This document shows positions 45,370 through 54,640 of a stretch of DNA of 64,000 nt, piece after piece; positions within the stretch are counted from its first letter, which is position 1; each line of letters begins with the position of its first letter. Made by a program: the position numbers and the translations under genes. The notes below the pieces were generated by a model. The model was not told the origin of the DNA. It did no database searches and worked only from the letters and a program-made list of their open reading frames with translations. The stretch is from Aquabacter sediminis (GTDB lineage: Bacteria > Pseudomonadota > Alphaproteobacteria > Rhizobiales > Xanthobacteraceae). The DNA is taken from positions 248,001 to 312,000 of the forward strand of contig NZ_JARBFX010000004.1 of NCBI RefSeq assembly GCF_028863665.1, read 5' to 3'.

Positions 45370-46932
45370 ATGGACATGGAGAGCGAAGGTTCGCACCCCG
45401 GGCATGGCGCTGCGGGGCATATGGGCGTTGAGGCGCGGGACAGGCAGGTTCAGGGGGCGCGCGAAGAGGCGCGGCCGCTCAACCTGGATCTCGACCTCAA
45501 TGGCGACCGGCTGCGCGAGGAATGCGGCGTATTCGGCATCTTCAACCATCCCGACGCGGCGGCCATCACCGCCATCGGCCTCCACGCGCTCCAGCATCGC
45601 GGCCAGGAGGCGGCGGGCATCGTCGTCTATGACGGCAACCGTTTCCATTCCGAGCGGCGCCTCGGCCTCGTGGCGGATGCCTTCTCGGACGCGGCCGTCA
45701 TCGACCGCCTGCCGGGCCATATCGCGGTCGGGCATGTGCGCTATTCCACCACCGGCGAGACGCTGCTGCGCAACGTGCAGCCGCTGTTTGCCGAACTGGA
45801 TGCCGGCGGCTTCGCGGTTGGCCACAATGGCAACCTCACCAACGGACTGACGCTGCGCCGCCAATTGGTGCGCGAAGGCGCCATCACCCAGTCCACCACC
45901 GACACCGAGGCGATCCTCCATCTGGTGGCCCGCTCCAAGAAGCCGCGCTTCGTCGACCGCTTCGTGGACGCGCTGCGGGCCATTGAGGGCGCCTATTCGC
46001 TGGTGGCGGTCACCAACAAGAAGCTCATCGGCGCCCGTGACCCGCTGGGCATCCGCCCGCTCGTGCTCGGCGTGCTCGAAGGTTCCTATATCCTCGCCTC
46101 CGAGACCTGTGCCCTCGACATTATCGGCGCCACCTATGTGCGCGACATCGAGAATGGCGAAGTGGTCGTGATCGACGAGGAGGGCATCCAGTCGCTGCGG
46201 CCCTTCCCCGAGATGCAGCCGCGCCCGTGCATCTTCGAGTACATCTATTTCGCCCGGCCGGATTCCGTGGTGGGCGGGCGGTCTGTCTATCAGGTGCGCA
46301 AGACCATGGGCCAGGTTCTGGCCCAGGAAAGCGGTGTCGAGGCGGACGTGATCGTCCCGGTGCCGGATTCCGGCGTGCCGGCGGCCATCGGCTATTCCCA
46401 GGTGTCCGGCATCCCCTATGAGCTCGGCATCATCCGCAACCATTATGTGGGCCGCACCTTCATCCAGCCCACCCAGTCGGTGCGCGACCAGGGCGTGCGC
46501 ATGAAGCACTCGGCCAACCGCTCCGTGGTGGCCGGCAAGCGCATCGTGCTGGTGGATGACAGCCTCGTGCGCGGCACCACCTCGGTGAAGATCGTGCGCA
46601 TGATGCGCGATGCGGGCGCCACCGAAGTGCATTTCCGCATCGCCTCGCCGCCCATCACCCATCCCGATTATTACGGCATCGACACGCCGGACCGGGACAA
46701 GCTGCTGGCCGCCACCCACGATCTGGAAGGCATGCGGCGCTATATCGGCGCGGATTCGCTGGCCTTCCTGTCCGTGAACGGCGTCTATCGCGCCATGGGC
46801 TATGAGGCGCGCGACCCGGTTCGTCCTCAGTTCACCGACCACTGCTTCACCGGCGACTATCCCACCCCCCTGACCGACCGGTCGGGCGCGGTGGCCGCCC
46901 AGCAGCTCTCCCTGCTCGCCGAAGCCAGCTGA
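45370..46932 (+). CDS. purF: Amidophosphoribosyltransferase
   Basis: 520 residues from this start. A propeptide of 51 residues precedes the N-terminal nucleophile Cys52 in [22 protein letters not shown] and VGHNGNLTN belong to the glutaminase, and [13 protein letters not shown] is the PRPP loop. It makes phosphoribosylamine, the first step of purine synthesis. GGAGGG lies 4 bases before the ATG; a GTG at 45346 overlapping cvpA, and an ATG at 45376, are alternatives. A GC-rich 9-pair hairpin (46939-46961) follows the stop. Confidence 0.95.
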   Translation: MDMESEGSHPGHGAAGHMGVEARDRQVQGAREEARPLNLDLDLNGDRLREECGVFGIFNHPDAAAITAIGLHALQHRGQEAAGIVVYDGNRFHSERRLGLVADAFSDAAVIDRLPGHIAVGHVRYSTTGETLLRNVQPLFAELDAGGFAVGHNGNLTNGLTLRRQLVREGAITQSTTDTEAILHLVARSKKPRFVDRFVDALRAIEGAYSLVAVTNKKLIGARDPLGIRPLVLGVLEGSYILASETCALDIIGATYVRDIENGEVVVIDEEGIQSLRPFPEMQPRPCIFEYIYFARPDSVVGGRSVYQVRKTMGQVLAQESGVEADVIVPVPDSGVPAAIGYSQVSGIPYELGIIRNHYVGRTFIQPTQSVRDQGVRMKHSANRSVVAGKRIVLVDDSLVRGTTSVKIVRMMRDAGATEVHFRIASPPITHPDYYGIDTPDRDKLLAATHDLEGMRRYIGADSLAFLSVNGVYRAMGYEARDPVRPQFTDHCFTGDYPTPLTDRSGAVAAQQLSLLAEAS

Positions 46933-46988
46933 TCCGGCGCCTCCTCCCGCGCGGGGGAGGCCACCCTCCTTCGCACGAGACCTGACCC

Positions 46989-47732
46989 ATGACCGACCGG
47001 CCGCTCGCCGACAGGATCGCACTCGTCACTGGCGCCACGCGGGGCATCGGGGCGGCCACCGCCGTGGCGCTTGCCGCCGCCGGCGCCCATGTGGTGGCCA
47101 TCGGCCGCACCGAAGGGGCGCTGGAGGAACTGGACGATGCGGTGTCGGCGGCCGGCGGCTCCGCAACCCTCGTGCCGCTGGATGTCACCGACTATGACGC
47201 CATCGACCGTCTGGGCGCCGCGCTCTATGAGCGCTATGGGCGTCTCGACGTGTTTGTGGGCAATGCGGGCGTGCTCGGCCCCATCACCCCCCTCGGCCAT
47301 GTGGACCCGAAGGATTTCGACCAGGCCCTGGCCGTCAATGTGACGGCCAATTACCGCTTCGTGCGCTCCCTCGATCCGCTCTTGCGCCTGTCCTCGGCGG
47401 GGCGCGCGGTGTTCGTCTCCTCGGGCGCGGTGCACAAGGCGCGGGCTTATTGGGGGCCCTATGCGGTCACCAAGGCCGCGCTGGAATTGCTGGGCCGCAC
47501 CTGGGCGGCGGAAACCGTCACGACCAATCTGAAGGTCAACCTCTTCAATCCCGGCCCCATCCGCACCCGCATGCGGGCCAAGGCCTTCCCGTTCGAGGAT
47601 GCGCAGACCTTGCCGGCGCCCGAAGAGGCCGCCGCCGCCATCGTGCCGCTCTGCCTGCCGTCCTGCGACGTGACCGGCAAGCTCTATGACTATCCCACGC
47701 GCCGGATGCTGGATTTCCAGGCGCCGGCCTGA
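46989..47732 (+). CDS. Short-chain dehydrogenase/reductase
   Basis: 247 residues, classical SDR. Cofactor loop TGATRGIGAAT, NAGVLGP, and the catalytic Ser-Tyr-Lys in VSSGAV and YWGPYAVTKAAL. Closest in style to YciK-like oxidoreductases, which are often found after purF in alphaproteobacteria. Basic and small residues after the second strand (GRTEGAL) favour NADP(H). Substrate unknown. Confidence 0.9.
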   Translation: MTDRPLADRIALVTGATRGIGAATAVALAAAGAHVVAIGRTEGALEELDDAVSAAGGSATLVPLDVTDYDAIDRLGAALYERYGRLDVFVGNAGVLGPITPLGHVDPKDFDQALAVNVTANYRFVRSLDPLLRLSSAGRAVFVSSGAVHKARAYWGPYAVTKAALELLGRTWAAETVTTNLKVNLFNPGPIRTRMRAKAFPFEDAQTLPAPEEAAAAIVPLCLPSCDVTGKLYDYPTRRMLDFQAPA

Positions 47733-47805
47733 TCCCTGCGCGACGCGCGGCGCGCGGCCTTCAACGACCCTGTACAGGCCAGCACATTCCGCATAGCGTT
47801 AAGCT

Positions 47806-48390
47806 ATGCCTTATCCTTTGCGCGTGCGGTTCGCCGCTGGTGAAACCGGTGAATGGTCCATCACGGGCGTGTCCGCCGTGATCGGCGAGCCCCTGCCCAC
47901 CGCTGCACGGCTGGCGGTGCGCTCCGGTTCCCAATTGACCGGCCCGGATGCCGGAGGTTCTCCGCCTCTCTGGTCCCTGGAAGGCACCACCAGCAACCTG
48001 CGCTACACGACCCACGCCGAAGAGGCCGCGCTGAAGGCTCGGCAAGAGGGGCTCGGCAGGCCGCAGGCGCGCTGCGCGGCGCTCATTCCCATCCGCAAGA
48101 CCCAGGCATGGTGGGACCTGGCGCAGGATGAGCGGCGCGCCATTTTCGAGGACCGCTCCCGCCACATCGAGATCGGGCTCGCCTATCTGCCGGGCGTGGC
48201 GCGCCGTCTGCATCATGCGCGCGAGTTCGGCGGCCCGTTCGATTTCCTCACCTGGTTCGAATATGCCCCGGAGCATAAGGCCGCCTTTGAGGACATGGTC
48301 GGACAACTCCGCCGCACGGAGGAATGGGTCTATGTGGACCGCGAAGTGGACATCCGCCTGTCCGCCGCAGCCGGTGCCGACGGACCCTAG
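47806..48390 (+). CDS. cld: Chlorite dismutase family, short (dimeric) clade
   Basis: 194 residues. The sequence follows the short clade known from Nitrobacter: EGTTSNLRYTTHAEEAAL, the run ALIPIRKTQAWWDLAQDERRAIF in which nearly every residue is conserved, and FDFLTWFEYAPEH. His120 and Arg133 are 13 apart, the spacing of the proximal haem His and distal Arg in characterised enzymes (His114/Arg127 in Nitrobacter). The Arg separates true chlorite dismutases from HemQ-type haem synthesis proteins. Predicted: haem b enzyme turning chlorite into chloride and O2, cytoplasmic (no signal peptide). No (per)chlorate reductase lies near. No clear ribosome site. Confidence 0.85.
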   Translation: MPYPLRVRFAAGETGEWSITGVSAVIGEPLPTAARLAVRSGSQLTGPDAGGSPPLWSLEGTTSNLRYTTHAEEAALKARQEGLGRPQARCAALIPIRKTQAWWDLAQDERRAIFEDRSRHIEIGLAYLPGVARRLHHAREFGGPFDFLTWFEYAPEHKAAFEDMVGQLRRTEEWVYVDREVDIRLSAAAGADGP

Positions 48391-48488
48391 ACCGCTTGCG
48401 TTTGTCGCCGGACGCGTGAGGGTCTAGACAAGGGACGGACGGCTTGCCCGTCCTGCCTTTTCCAGATCCTTCGCCTTCCGGAGCGTTC

Positions 48489-49985
48489 ATGTCCGAGCCC
48501 GTCCTGACCCATTTCGCAAAGCACGGCACGCCGTCCGAGGGTGTCCTCATCGTCCTCACCGACGAGACCCTCGCCTTCGGCAAGGCCACGCAGGCGGTGC
48601 TGAAGCCGGCCACGGTCGCCATCCGCCGCGCCATGGAGGCGGACCGCTTCAAGGGCAAGCTTGGCGGCGCCGTGGACGTGCTGGCGCCCGAAAAGCTGAC
48701 AGCGCCGCGCGTGATCGTGCTGGGCGTCGGCAAGGCGGAGGACCTGAAGGACGCCGACTGGCTGCGCCTCGGCGGGATCGCGGCCGGACGCCTGCCTTCC
48801 GGCACCCGCACGGCCACCGTGGTGGTGGATCTGCCCAGCCCCAATGTCGCCCCGGCGGCGGCGGCGGAAATCGCCCTCGGCCTCCAGCTGCGCACCTACA
48901 GCTTCGATCGCTACAAGACCCGCCGGACGGATGGCGAGGCTGACCGTGGCCCGCTGACGGTGACCCTGCTGGTGGCGGACGAGACGGCCGGCCGCGCCGC
49001 CTGGGCGTCGCGCAAGGCCTTGGCCGAGGGTGTCATCCTCGCCCGCGACCTTGTCAACGAGCCGCCGAACGTGCTCGACCCGCCGGAATTCGCCCGCCGG
49101 GCCGAAGCCCTGCGCAATGTCGGCGTCGAGGTGGAGGTGCTGGACGATGCGGCGCTCTCCGAAATCGGCATGCGCGCGCTGCTGGGCGTCGGCCAGGGCT
49201 CCATCAAGGAGAGCCGGGTGGTGGTGATGCGCTGGAATGGCGGCGCGGAAGGTGAGGCGCCCGTGGCCTTCATCGGCAAGGGCGTGACCTTCGACACCGG
49301 CGGCATCTCCATCAAGCCGGCGGCCGGCATGGAGGACATGAAGGGCGACATGGGCGGCGCGGCCTGCGTCACCGGCCTGATGCACGCTTTGGCCGCCCGC
49401 AAGGCCAAGGTGAATGCGGTGGGCGTCATCGGCCTGGTGGAGAACATGCCCGACGGCGCGGCGCAGCGCCCCGGCGACATCGTCACCTCCCTGTCCGGCC
49501 AGACCATCGAGATCATCAATACCGACGCCGAGGGCCGGCTCGTCCTGGCCGATGTGCTCTGGTACGCCAAGGAGCGGTTCCAGCCGCGTTTCATGGTGGA
49601 CCTGGCCACCCTCACCGGCGCCATCCTGGTGGCGCTTGGCACCGTGCATGCGGGCCTGTTCTCCAATGACGACGAACTGGCCCAGCGCATCGCGGCGGCC
49701 GGCGAGACGACCGGCGAGACGGTGTGGCGCATGCCGCTCGGGGCCGCCTATGACAAGCTGATCGATTCCAAGTTCGCCGACATGAAAAATACCGGCGGCC
49801 GCAATGGCGGCTCCATCACCGCGGCCCAGTTCCTCCAGCGCTTCGTGGACAAGACCGCCTGGGCGCATCTGGACGTGGCGGGCACCGCCATGGCCTCGCC
49901 CAGCAGCGACATCAACAAGAGCTGGGGCTCGGGCTGGGGCGTGCGGCTGTTGAACCAGCTGGTCGCCGACCATTACGAGGGCTGA
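48489..49985 (+). CDS. pepA: Leucyl aminopeptidase
   Basis: 498 residues, M17 family. Metal and catalytic motifs: [26 protein letters not shown] and the signature [12 protein letters not shown]; the C-terminal catalytic domain begins near residue 180. A hexameric cytosolic enzyme that trims N-terminal residues. GGAG lies 6 bases before the ATG at 48489. In many relatives pepA is linked to holC and lptF; here it stands alone, converging with the FAD oxidoreductase gene 30 bases later. Confidence 0.94.
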   Translation: MSEPVLTHFAKHGTPSEGVLIVLTDETLAFGKATQAVLKPATVAIRRAMEADRFKGKLGGAVDVLAPEKLTAPRVIVLGVGKAEDLKDADWLRLGGIAAGRLPSGTRTATVVVDLPSPNVAPAAAAEIALGLQLRTYSFDRYKTRRTDGEADRGPLTVTLLVADETAGRAAWASRKALAEGVILARDLVNEPPNVLDPPEFARRAEALRNVGVEVEVLDDAALSEIGMRALLGVGQGSIKESRVVVMRWNGGAEGEAPVAFIGKGVTFDTGGISIKPAAGMEDMKGDMGGAACVTGLMHALAARKAKVNAVGVIGLVENMPDGAAQRPGDIVTSLSGQTIEIINTDAEGRLVLADVLWYAKERFQPRFMVDLATLTGAILVALGTVHAGLFSNDDELAQRIAAAGETTGETVWRMPLGAAYDKLIDSKFADMKNTGGRNGGSITAAQFLQRFVDKTAWAHLDVAGTAMASPSSDINKSWGSGWGVRLLNQLVADHYEG

Positions 49986-50015
49986 TCGGCGACCCTTTCC
50001 GGTTGGGGGCCGCGG

Positions 50016-51194
50016 TCAGACGACCGCGGTCTCCAGCAAGGGGGCGGCGCGGGTGAGGCGCTCATAGGCGAGCGGGGAGAGATCGAGGCTGCGATAGCCG
50101 CCATAGGTGATCAGCTCCGCCAGCCCCCGCCCGACGGCGGGCGACTGCTGCAGGCCGTGGCCGGAAAAGCCGTTCGCCAGCAACAGATTGTCCACACCCG
50201 GCGCGGCGCCCAGAATGGCATTGTGGTCGAACAGGTTCATGTCGTAGTGCCCGGCCCAGGCGCGGCCCTGGCGGATGCGCTCGAAGGCGGGCACGCGCTC
50301 GGCGAGCACCGGCCAGATGCGCTCCTCGAAGAAGGTGTGATCCACCTCGAAGTCGGTGCTGTCGGGGTCCTCGTCCTCCGGCGGGGAGGTGCCGCACAGA
50401 AAGCCGGTGCCTTCCGGGCGCACATAGACGCCGGTGGGGTCGATCATCAGCGGGCAGTCCGGCACCGGATCGGCGCAGGTGAAGGTGAAGATCATCCGCT
50501 TCTTGTTGGCGACGGGGATCTCCACGCCGGCCGAACGGGCGAGCGCCGTTCCGCCGGCGCCAGCGGCATTCACCACCACCCCGCAGGACACGGTCCGCCC
50601 GTCGGAAAGCCGCACGCCGGTCACGCGACCGCCGCTCATTTCCAGCCCTTCGGCCCGCGCGGCGGCATAGGTGACGCCCAGTGACCGGGCCTTCTTGCGG
50701 AAGGCCTGCATGAGGCCATAGCCGTCGAACCAGCCTTCCCCGGTGAGCCCCAGGCTGCCGAGCGCGATGCCCTCGGTGCTCAGCCAGGGGAAGCGGGCGA
50801 CGAGGGCCTCGGGATCGAGCAAAGCGATGTCGGCGCCGCGTCCGGTCTGGAGGGCGTTGGAGGCGCGCATGGCCGCCTCGCCGCGCGCCGTCGCCAGGAA
50901 GAGATAGCCGCCTTCCTTCAGGCCGATCTCCGGCCGGTCTCCGTCCACCTCCAGCCGCTCCCCGATCTCGCGCAGGAAGGTGATCCCGTAGAGCGAGATG
51001 TCCACATTGATGGCGGTTGAATATTGCTGGCGGATGGAGGCCGCCGAAAGCGCGGAGGCGCAGCGCTGGTAGCTGGGGTCCTGCTCCACCACCAGCACGC
51101 GGCCGCCGAAGGTGGGGTCCGCGGCCAGGTGATAGGCGGTGGAACTGCCGGTGACGGCACCCCCCACCACCACCACGTCATAGGTGTCGGCCAT
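50016..51194 (-). CDS. FAD-dependent amine/amino-acid oxidoreductase (DAO family)
   Basis: 392 residues. N-terminal dinucleotide fold VVVGGAVTGSSTAYHL, then the DAO core (SAASIRQQYSTAINV; VVVNAAGAGGTALA) and the C-terminal flavin loop LLLANGFSGHGLQQSPAVG. It resembles the sarcosine-oxidase/FOXRED1-like group, which oxidises N-methylated or D-amino acids. No partner dehydrogenase subunits are adjacent, so the substrate is open. Divergent from the transglutaminase-like gene. The start at 51194 begins the FAD fold; 23 upstream in-frame codons are left out. Confidence 0.88.
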   Translation of the reverse strand: MADTYDVVVVGGAVTGSSTAYHLAADPTFGGRVLVVEQDPSYQRCASALSAASIRQQYSTAINVDISLYGITFLREIGERLEVDGDRPEIGLKEGGYLFLATARGEAAMRASNALQTGRGADIALLDPEALVARFPWLSTEGIALGSLGLTGEGWFDGYGLMQAFRKKARSLGVTYAAARAEGLEMSGGRVTGVRLSDGRTVSCGVVVNAAGAGGTALARSAGVEIPVANKKRMIFTFTCADPVPDCPLMIDPTGVYVRPEGTGFLCGTSPPEDEDPDSTDFEVDHTFFEERIWPVLAERVPAFERIRQGRAWAGHYDMNLFDHNAILGAAPGVDNLLLANGFSGHGLQQSPAVGRGLAELITYGGYRSLDLSPLAYERLTRAAPLLETAVV

Positions 51195-51409
51195 CTGGAA
51201 GGTCTCTGCTGTTCTGTTCGCCCTGATTCTCCAGCTATGGCCGATGCAGGGGCGGGGACACAATGGCCAAGTCCATATGCGCGCCGATGCTGCCGTGCAC
51301 GGAACGCATGCGTCAGCGCGGCTGTCGTGCCTATATGGTGCAAGGCAAGGTCGTGCGGGCGCCGAGCGTATCGGCTCGCGCGTGCCGGGCCCGCAGGGGA
51401 GGGCATCGC

Positions 51410-52279
51410 TTGATCACCTTGAGGATCAGCCATCGGACCACGTACCGCTACGCCGAGCCCGTGCGCCTGTGTCCCCATCGCCTGCTGCTGCGTCCGCGCG
51501 AGTGGGGCAGTGTGCGCCTGCTGGGACACCAGGTGCTCACCGATCCCTATGGCCAGCTGTCCTTTGGCGCCGACGTGTTCGGCAACGGCCTGGCCACGGT
51601 GGTCTTTCCCGCGCCCACCGACCGCCTGTCCATCCAGGCCCTCTCAACGGTGGAACTGTCGGAGCCGCGGCCGCCCCGCACCGCCCTGTCGCCGGAGGCG
51701 CGCACCTATCCCTTCCGCTATTCCGATTCGGACTGGGCCGATCTTGGCCATCTCACCTCCCTGCATGCGCCCGATCCGGACGGGCGCCTCATGGCCTTCG
51801 CGCAGAGCTTCGTCGCCGGGCCGGGCACCGACACGCTCGCCTTGCTGTCCGACCTCAATGCGGGCATCGCCAAGCGCCTGCGCTATGTGATCCGCACCCT
51901 TGAAAGCGCGCAGGCGCCGCTGGAGACGCTGGACCTGGGCTTTGGCTCCTGCCGGGACTATGCCGTCCTCTTCGCCGAGGCGGCGCGGCGGCTGGGATTC
52001 GGGGTCCGGCTGGTCTCCGGCTATCTGTTCACGCCCAACCGCATCCCCTTCGGCCCGCAGGACCAGGGCGCGACCCATGCCTGGGCGGAGGTGTTCCTGC
52101 CAGGCGCCGGCTGGGTCGCGTTCGACCCCACCAACAGCACGGTGGCGGGGGGCGATCTCATTCCGGTGGCGGTCGCCCGCACCATGGACCTCGCCACGCC
52201 CGTGTCCGGCACGTATCTCGGCAATAACAATGTCTTCCAGGGCATGGATGTGGAGGTCACGGTCACTCCGGCGTGGTGA
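51410..52279 (+). CDS. Transglutaminase-like cysteine protease, TTG start
   Basis: 289 residues. N-terminal Bacterial_transglu_N beta-sandwich (ITLRISHRTTYRYAEPVRL) and a Transglut_core domain with the full triad: Cys181 in GFGSCRDYA, His223 in ATHAWAEVF, Asp239 in AFDPTN. Members are predicted peptidases or amide-bond-forming enzymes. The TTG is chosen because AGGGGAGGG lies 6 bases upstream and the conserved domain starts right there; no in-frame ATG or GTG nearby has such a site. A paralogue lies at 62289. It converges with the LysR gene. Confidence 0.87.
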   Translation: MITLRISHRTTYRYAEPVRLCPHRLLLRPREWGSVRLLGHQVLTDPYGQLSFGADVFGNGLATVVFPAPTDRLSIQALSTVELSEPRPPRTALSPEARTYPFRYSDSDWADLGHLTSLHAPDPDGRLMAFAQSFVAGPGTDTLALLSDLNAGIAKRLRYVIRTLESAQAPLETLDLGFGSCRDYAVLFAEAARRLGFGVRLVSGYLFTPNRIPFGPQDQGATHAWAEVFLPGAGWVAFDPTNSTVAGGDLIPVAVARTMDLATPVSGTYLGNNNVFQGMDVEVTVTPAW

Positions 52280-52296
52280 AATCAGGCCGGGGGAGT

Positions 52297-53202
52297 TCAG
52301 CCCCCTCCCGCATAGGCGGTGAGCCCTTCCACCAGGGCGTCGAACACCAGCCGCACGCGCCGCACGTCCCGCAGGTCCTCGTGGGTGACGACGAAGGTCT
52401 CCAGGGGAAAGGTCAGATCCGGCACCACCCGCTCCAACTGGGGCGCGCGGGCGGCAAGGCCCACCTGGCAGATGCCAATGCCCAGCCCGGCCCGGATGGC
52501 GGCCAGTTGCGCCAGGTCGCTGTCTGATCGGAAGGCAAAAGTGTCGGGGGTCAGTTCAAGGCCGTGCATGGCCTTGAAGGCGCGCACGGCGGCATTCTCG
52601 GTCTCATAGCCCACCATGGGCAGGCGTTTGGCCTCCGCCAGGGTGGCGGGCCGACCCCAGGCGTCCAGCAGCCGGGTGTGGCCGTGCAGGCCCAGAGCAA
52701 TCACCCCCACGCGCCGCGCCACCAGCGCCTCCTGCACGGGGCGCACCATGCGCACGGCAATGTCCGCCTGACGGGCCAGCAAGTCCTCGTTGCGATTGGT
52801 GAGCGCCAGCTCGAAGACGAGGCCGGGATGGGCCTCGCGCACCCGCGTCAGCAGGGGCGGCAGCACCTCCATGCCGATCACCTCGCTGGCGGTGATGCGC
52901 ACCGTGCCCGCCATGGCGCCCGCTTCGGCCGAGGCGGTGCGGGCGAAGGCGGCAGCGGCCGCCGCCATGGCCTCCGCCGGGGCGGCCAGTTCGCGGGCGA
53001 GCGCGGTGGGGGTAAGGCCGGCGGGGGAGCGGGTGAAGAGGGCGACGCCCAATTGCCGCTCCAGATCCTCGATCCGCCGGCGCACCGTGGGCTGGGCGGC
53101 CCCCAGCACCCGCGCCGCGCCGGAAAGGCTGCCCTCCCGCAGTACGGCCAGGAAGGCGCGCTGGCGTTCCCAGTCGATGGCGTCGAGAGAGGGTAGGCTC
53201 AT
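52297..53202 (-). CDS. LysR-type transcriptional regulator
   Basis: 301 residues. N-terminal winged helix-turn-helix (FLAVLREGSLSGAARVLGAAQPTVRRRIEDLE), then a periplasmic-binding-like effector domain (VRITASEVIGMEVLPPLL; GLGIGICQVGLAA). It is divergent from the epimerase-like gene across 102 bases, the usual layout for a LysR regulator and its target. Confidence 0.93.
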   Translation of the reverse strand: MSLPSLDAIDWERQRAFLAVLREGSLSGAARVLGAAQPTVRRRIEDLERQLGVALFTRSPAGLTPTALARELAAPAEAMAAAAAAFARTASAEAGAMAGTVRITASEVIGMEVLPPLLTRVREAHPGLVFELALTNRNEDLLARQADIAVRMVRPVQEALVARRVGVIALGLHGHTRLLDAWGRPATLAEAKRLPMVGYETENAAVRAFKAMHGLELTPDTFAFRSDSDLAQLAAIRAGLGIGICQVGLAARAPQLERVVPDLTFPLETFVVTHEDLRDVRRVRLVFDALVEGLTAYAGGG

Positions 53203-53220
53203 AAAAAAGAGACTAGCCGA

Positions 53221-53244
53221 TCAATCATTCTCGTCAATTTATAT
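53221..53244. promoter_or_regulatory. Candidate control region for the LysR/epimerase pair
   Basis: TCAAT occurs twice (53221-53225 and 53234-53238), 8 bases apart, followed by TTATAT (53239-53244), in the only AT-rich stretch of the divergent spacer. A -10 for the rightward gene and a regulator site are plausible but unproven. Confidence 0.3.
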
Positions 53245-53304
53245 GGAGCCTTCCGGCGGGCAATGTGGCGTCACGTTGAAACCGTGATCCGAAGGAAGTC
53301 CGTC

Positions 53305-54312
53305 ATGTCCGTGACCCCGTCCCGCATCGCCCTGGTCGTCGGCGCCCATGGCGGCGTCGGTGGCGAAACCGCGCTCGCCCTCGCCCGCCACGGCTGGACC
53401 ATCCGCGCTTTGGTGCGCGACCGCGCCAAGGGGCCGGCCCACGCCGACTGGGACACTGTGCAGGGCGATGCCATGAACCGCGAGAGGGTGGTGGACGCGG
53501 CCCGCGGCTCCGCCCTCATCGTGCATGCGGTCAATCCGCCCGGCTACCGCGCCTGGGATCGGCTGGTCCTGCCCATGATGGACAACACGATCGCGGCCGC
53601 GCAGGCGAGCGGCGCGCGCATTCTCCTGCCGGGCACCATCTATAATTACGGGCCGGACGCCTATCCGCTCCTGGCCGAGGACGCCCCCCAGCGGCCTGCG
53701 ACCCGCAAGGGGCGGATCCGGGTGGAGATGGAGGCCCGGCTGGAAGCGGCCGCCGCGCGGGGCGTGCGCTCGCTCATCCTGCGGGCGGGGGACTATTTCG
53801 GGCCGCGCACCGGCAACAACTGGTTCGGGCAGGGCTTGGTGAAGCCCGGCAAGCCCTTGCGCTCCATCCTTTATCCCGGTGCCCCCGGGGTCGGCCATGC
53901 CTGGGCCTATCTGCCCGACGTGGCCGAGACCTTCGCCCGCCTCGCCGGACGGGAAGGCGAACTGCCGGCCTTCGCCCGCTTTCATTTCGAAGGCCAGTGG
54001 GATGCGGACGGCACCGCCATGATCGAGGCCATCCGGCGCGCGGCTGGGGGCGCGCGCCTGCCCGTGCGGGCCTTTCCCTGGTGGCTGCTGGCGCTGATTG
54101 CGCCCTTCAACGAAACCATGCGCGAATTGCGGGAGATGAAGCCCCTGTGGCGCCAGCCCGCGCGGCTCGACAATCGCCGCCTGGTCGCCTTCCTGGGCGA
54201 GGAGCCGCACACGCCGCTGGAGGCGGCCGTGCAAGCGACGCTGGAGGGGCTGGGCGTGGGGATGGGCGGCCATGGCGGTCCCGCCCCCCTTGCCGCGCCG
54301 CGGCAGGGGTGA
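53305..54312 (+). CDS. NAD(P)-dependent epimerase/dehydratase-like protein
   Basis: 335 residues, atypical SDR. The cofactor loop VVGAHGGVGGETALALA begins at residue 10; LLPGTIYNYGPDAYP supplies a YNYG segment in place of the usual YxxxK, and RAGDYFGPRTGNNW and HAWAYLPDVAETFARLAG follow. This build is that of NAD-dependent epimerases/NmrA-like proteins of unassigned substrate. GAAGGAAG precedes the ATG. Probably controlled by the divergent LysR protein. Confidence 0.85.
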   Translation: MSVTPSRIALVVGAHGGVGGETALALARHGWTIRALVRDRAKGPAHADWDTVQGDAMNRERVVDAARGSALIVHAVNPPGYRAWDRLVLPMMDNTIAAAQASGARILLPGTIYNYGPDAYPLLAEDAPQRPATRKGRIRVEMEARLEAAAARGVRSLILRAGDYFGPRTGNNWFGQGLVKPGKPLRSILYPGAPGVGHAWAYLPDVAETFARLAGREGELPAFARFHFEGQWDADGTAMIEAIRRAAGGARLPVRAFPWWLLALIAPFNETMRELREMKPLWRQPARLDNRRLVAFLGEEPHTPLEAAVQATLEGLGVGMGGHGGPAPLAAPRQG

Positions 54313-54316
54313 GGCT

Positions 54317-54508
54317 TCAGCGCCCAAGGAGCAGCAAAGCCAGCCCTTGCAGGATGGTCGCCCCGCCGATGGGGGCGGCCAGAAGCATCAGGAGGTTGAA
54401 GGCGAGGATGCCCAGCAGCACCCGTTCACCGCGGGCGGACAGGCGCCGCTGCGGCCGCTCGGGAAGGGGCTCGGGCCGGGGGCCCAGCATCTTTTCGTCG
54501 AGAAACAT
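54317..54508 (-). CDS. Small membrane protein, 63 residues
   Basis: Unrecognised family. A basic, Pro-rich N-terminus (EKMLGPRPEPLPERPQRRLSARGE) leads into one or two membrane helices (RVLLGILAFNLLMLLAAPIGG; TILQGLALLLLG). A GGGAG site lies 8 to 9 bases upstream of the ATG. It ends 4 bases from the convergent epimerase stop. The hydrophobic plan and ribosome site support a real gene, but no homologue is known to me. Confidence 0.6.
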   Translation of the reverse strand: MFLDEKMLGPRPEPLPERPQRRLSARGERVLLGILAFNLLMLLAAPIGGATILQGLALLLLGR

Positions 54509-54640
54509 GGCGCACGCTCCCGCAGGCCTCCTGCCCAGCTCGAAGGCATGGAGACTTTAGCGCGAAATGCTTCCCGCGCGCACGAACATGCGCGACCGGC
54601 CGCCTCGGCGGACCCGGTTGCCCGCGCTGCGTCGCCCGGA

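Noticed and set aside
46939-46961. GC-rich hairpin after purF as a rho-independent terminator
   Set aside because: Good stem but no T tract, and the SDR gene follows closely in the same direction, so it was not listed as a terminator.
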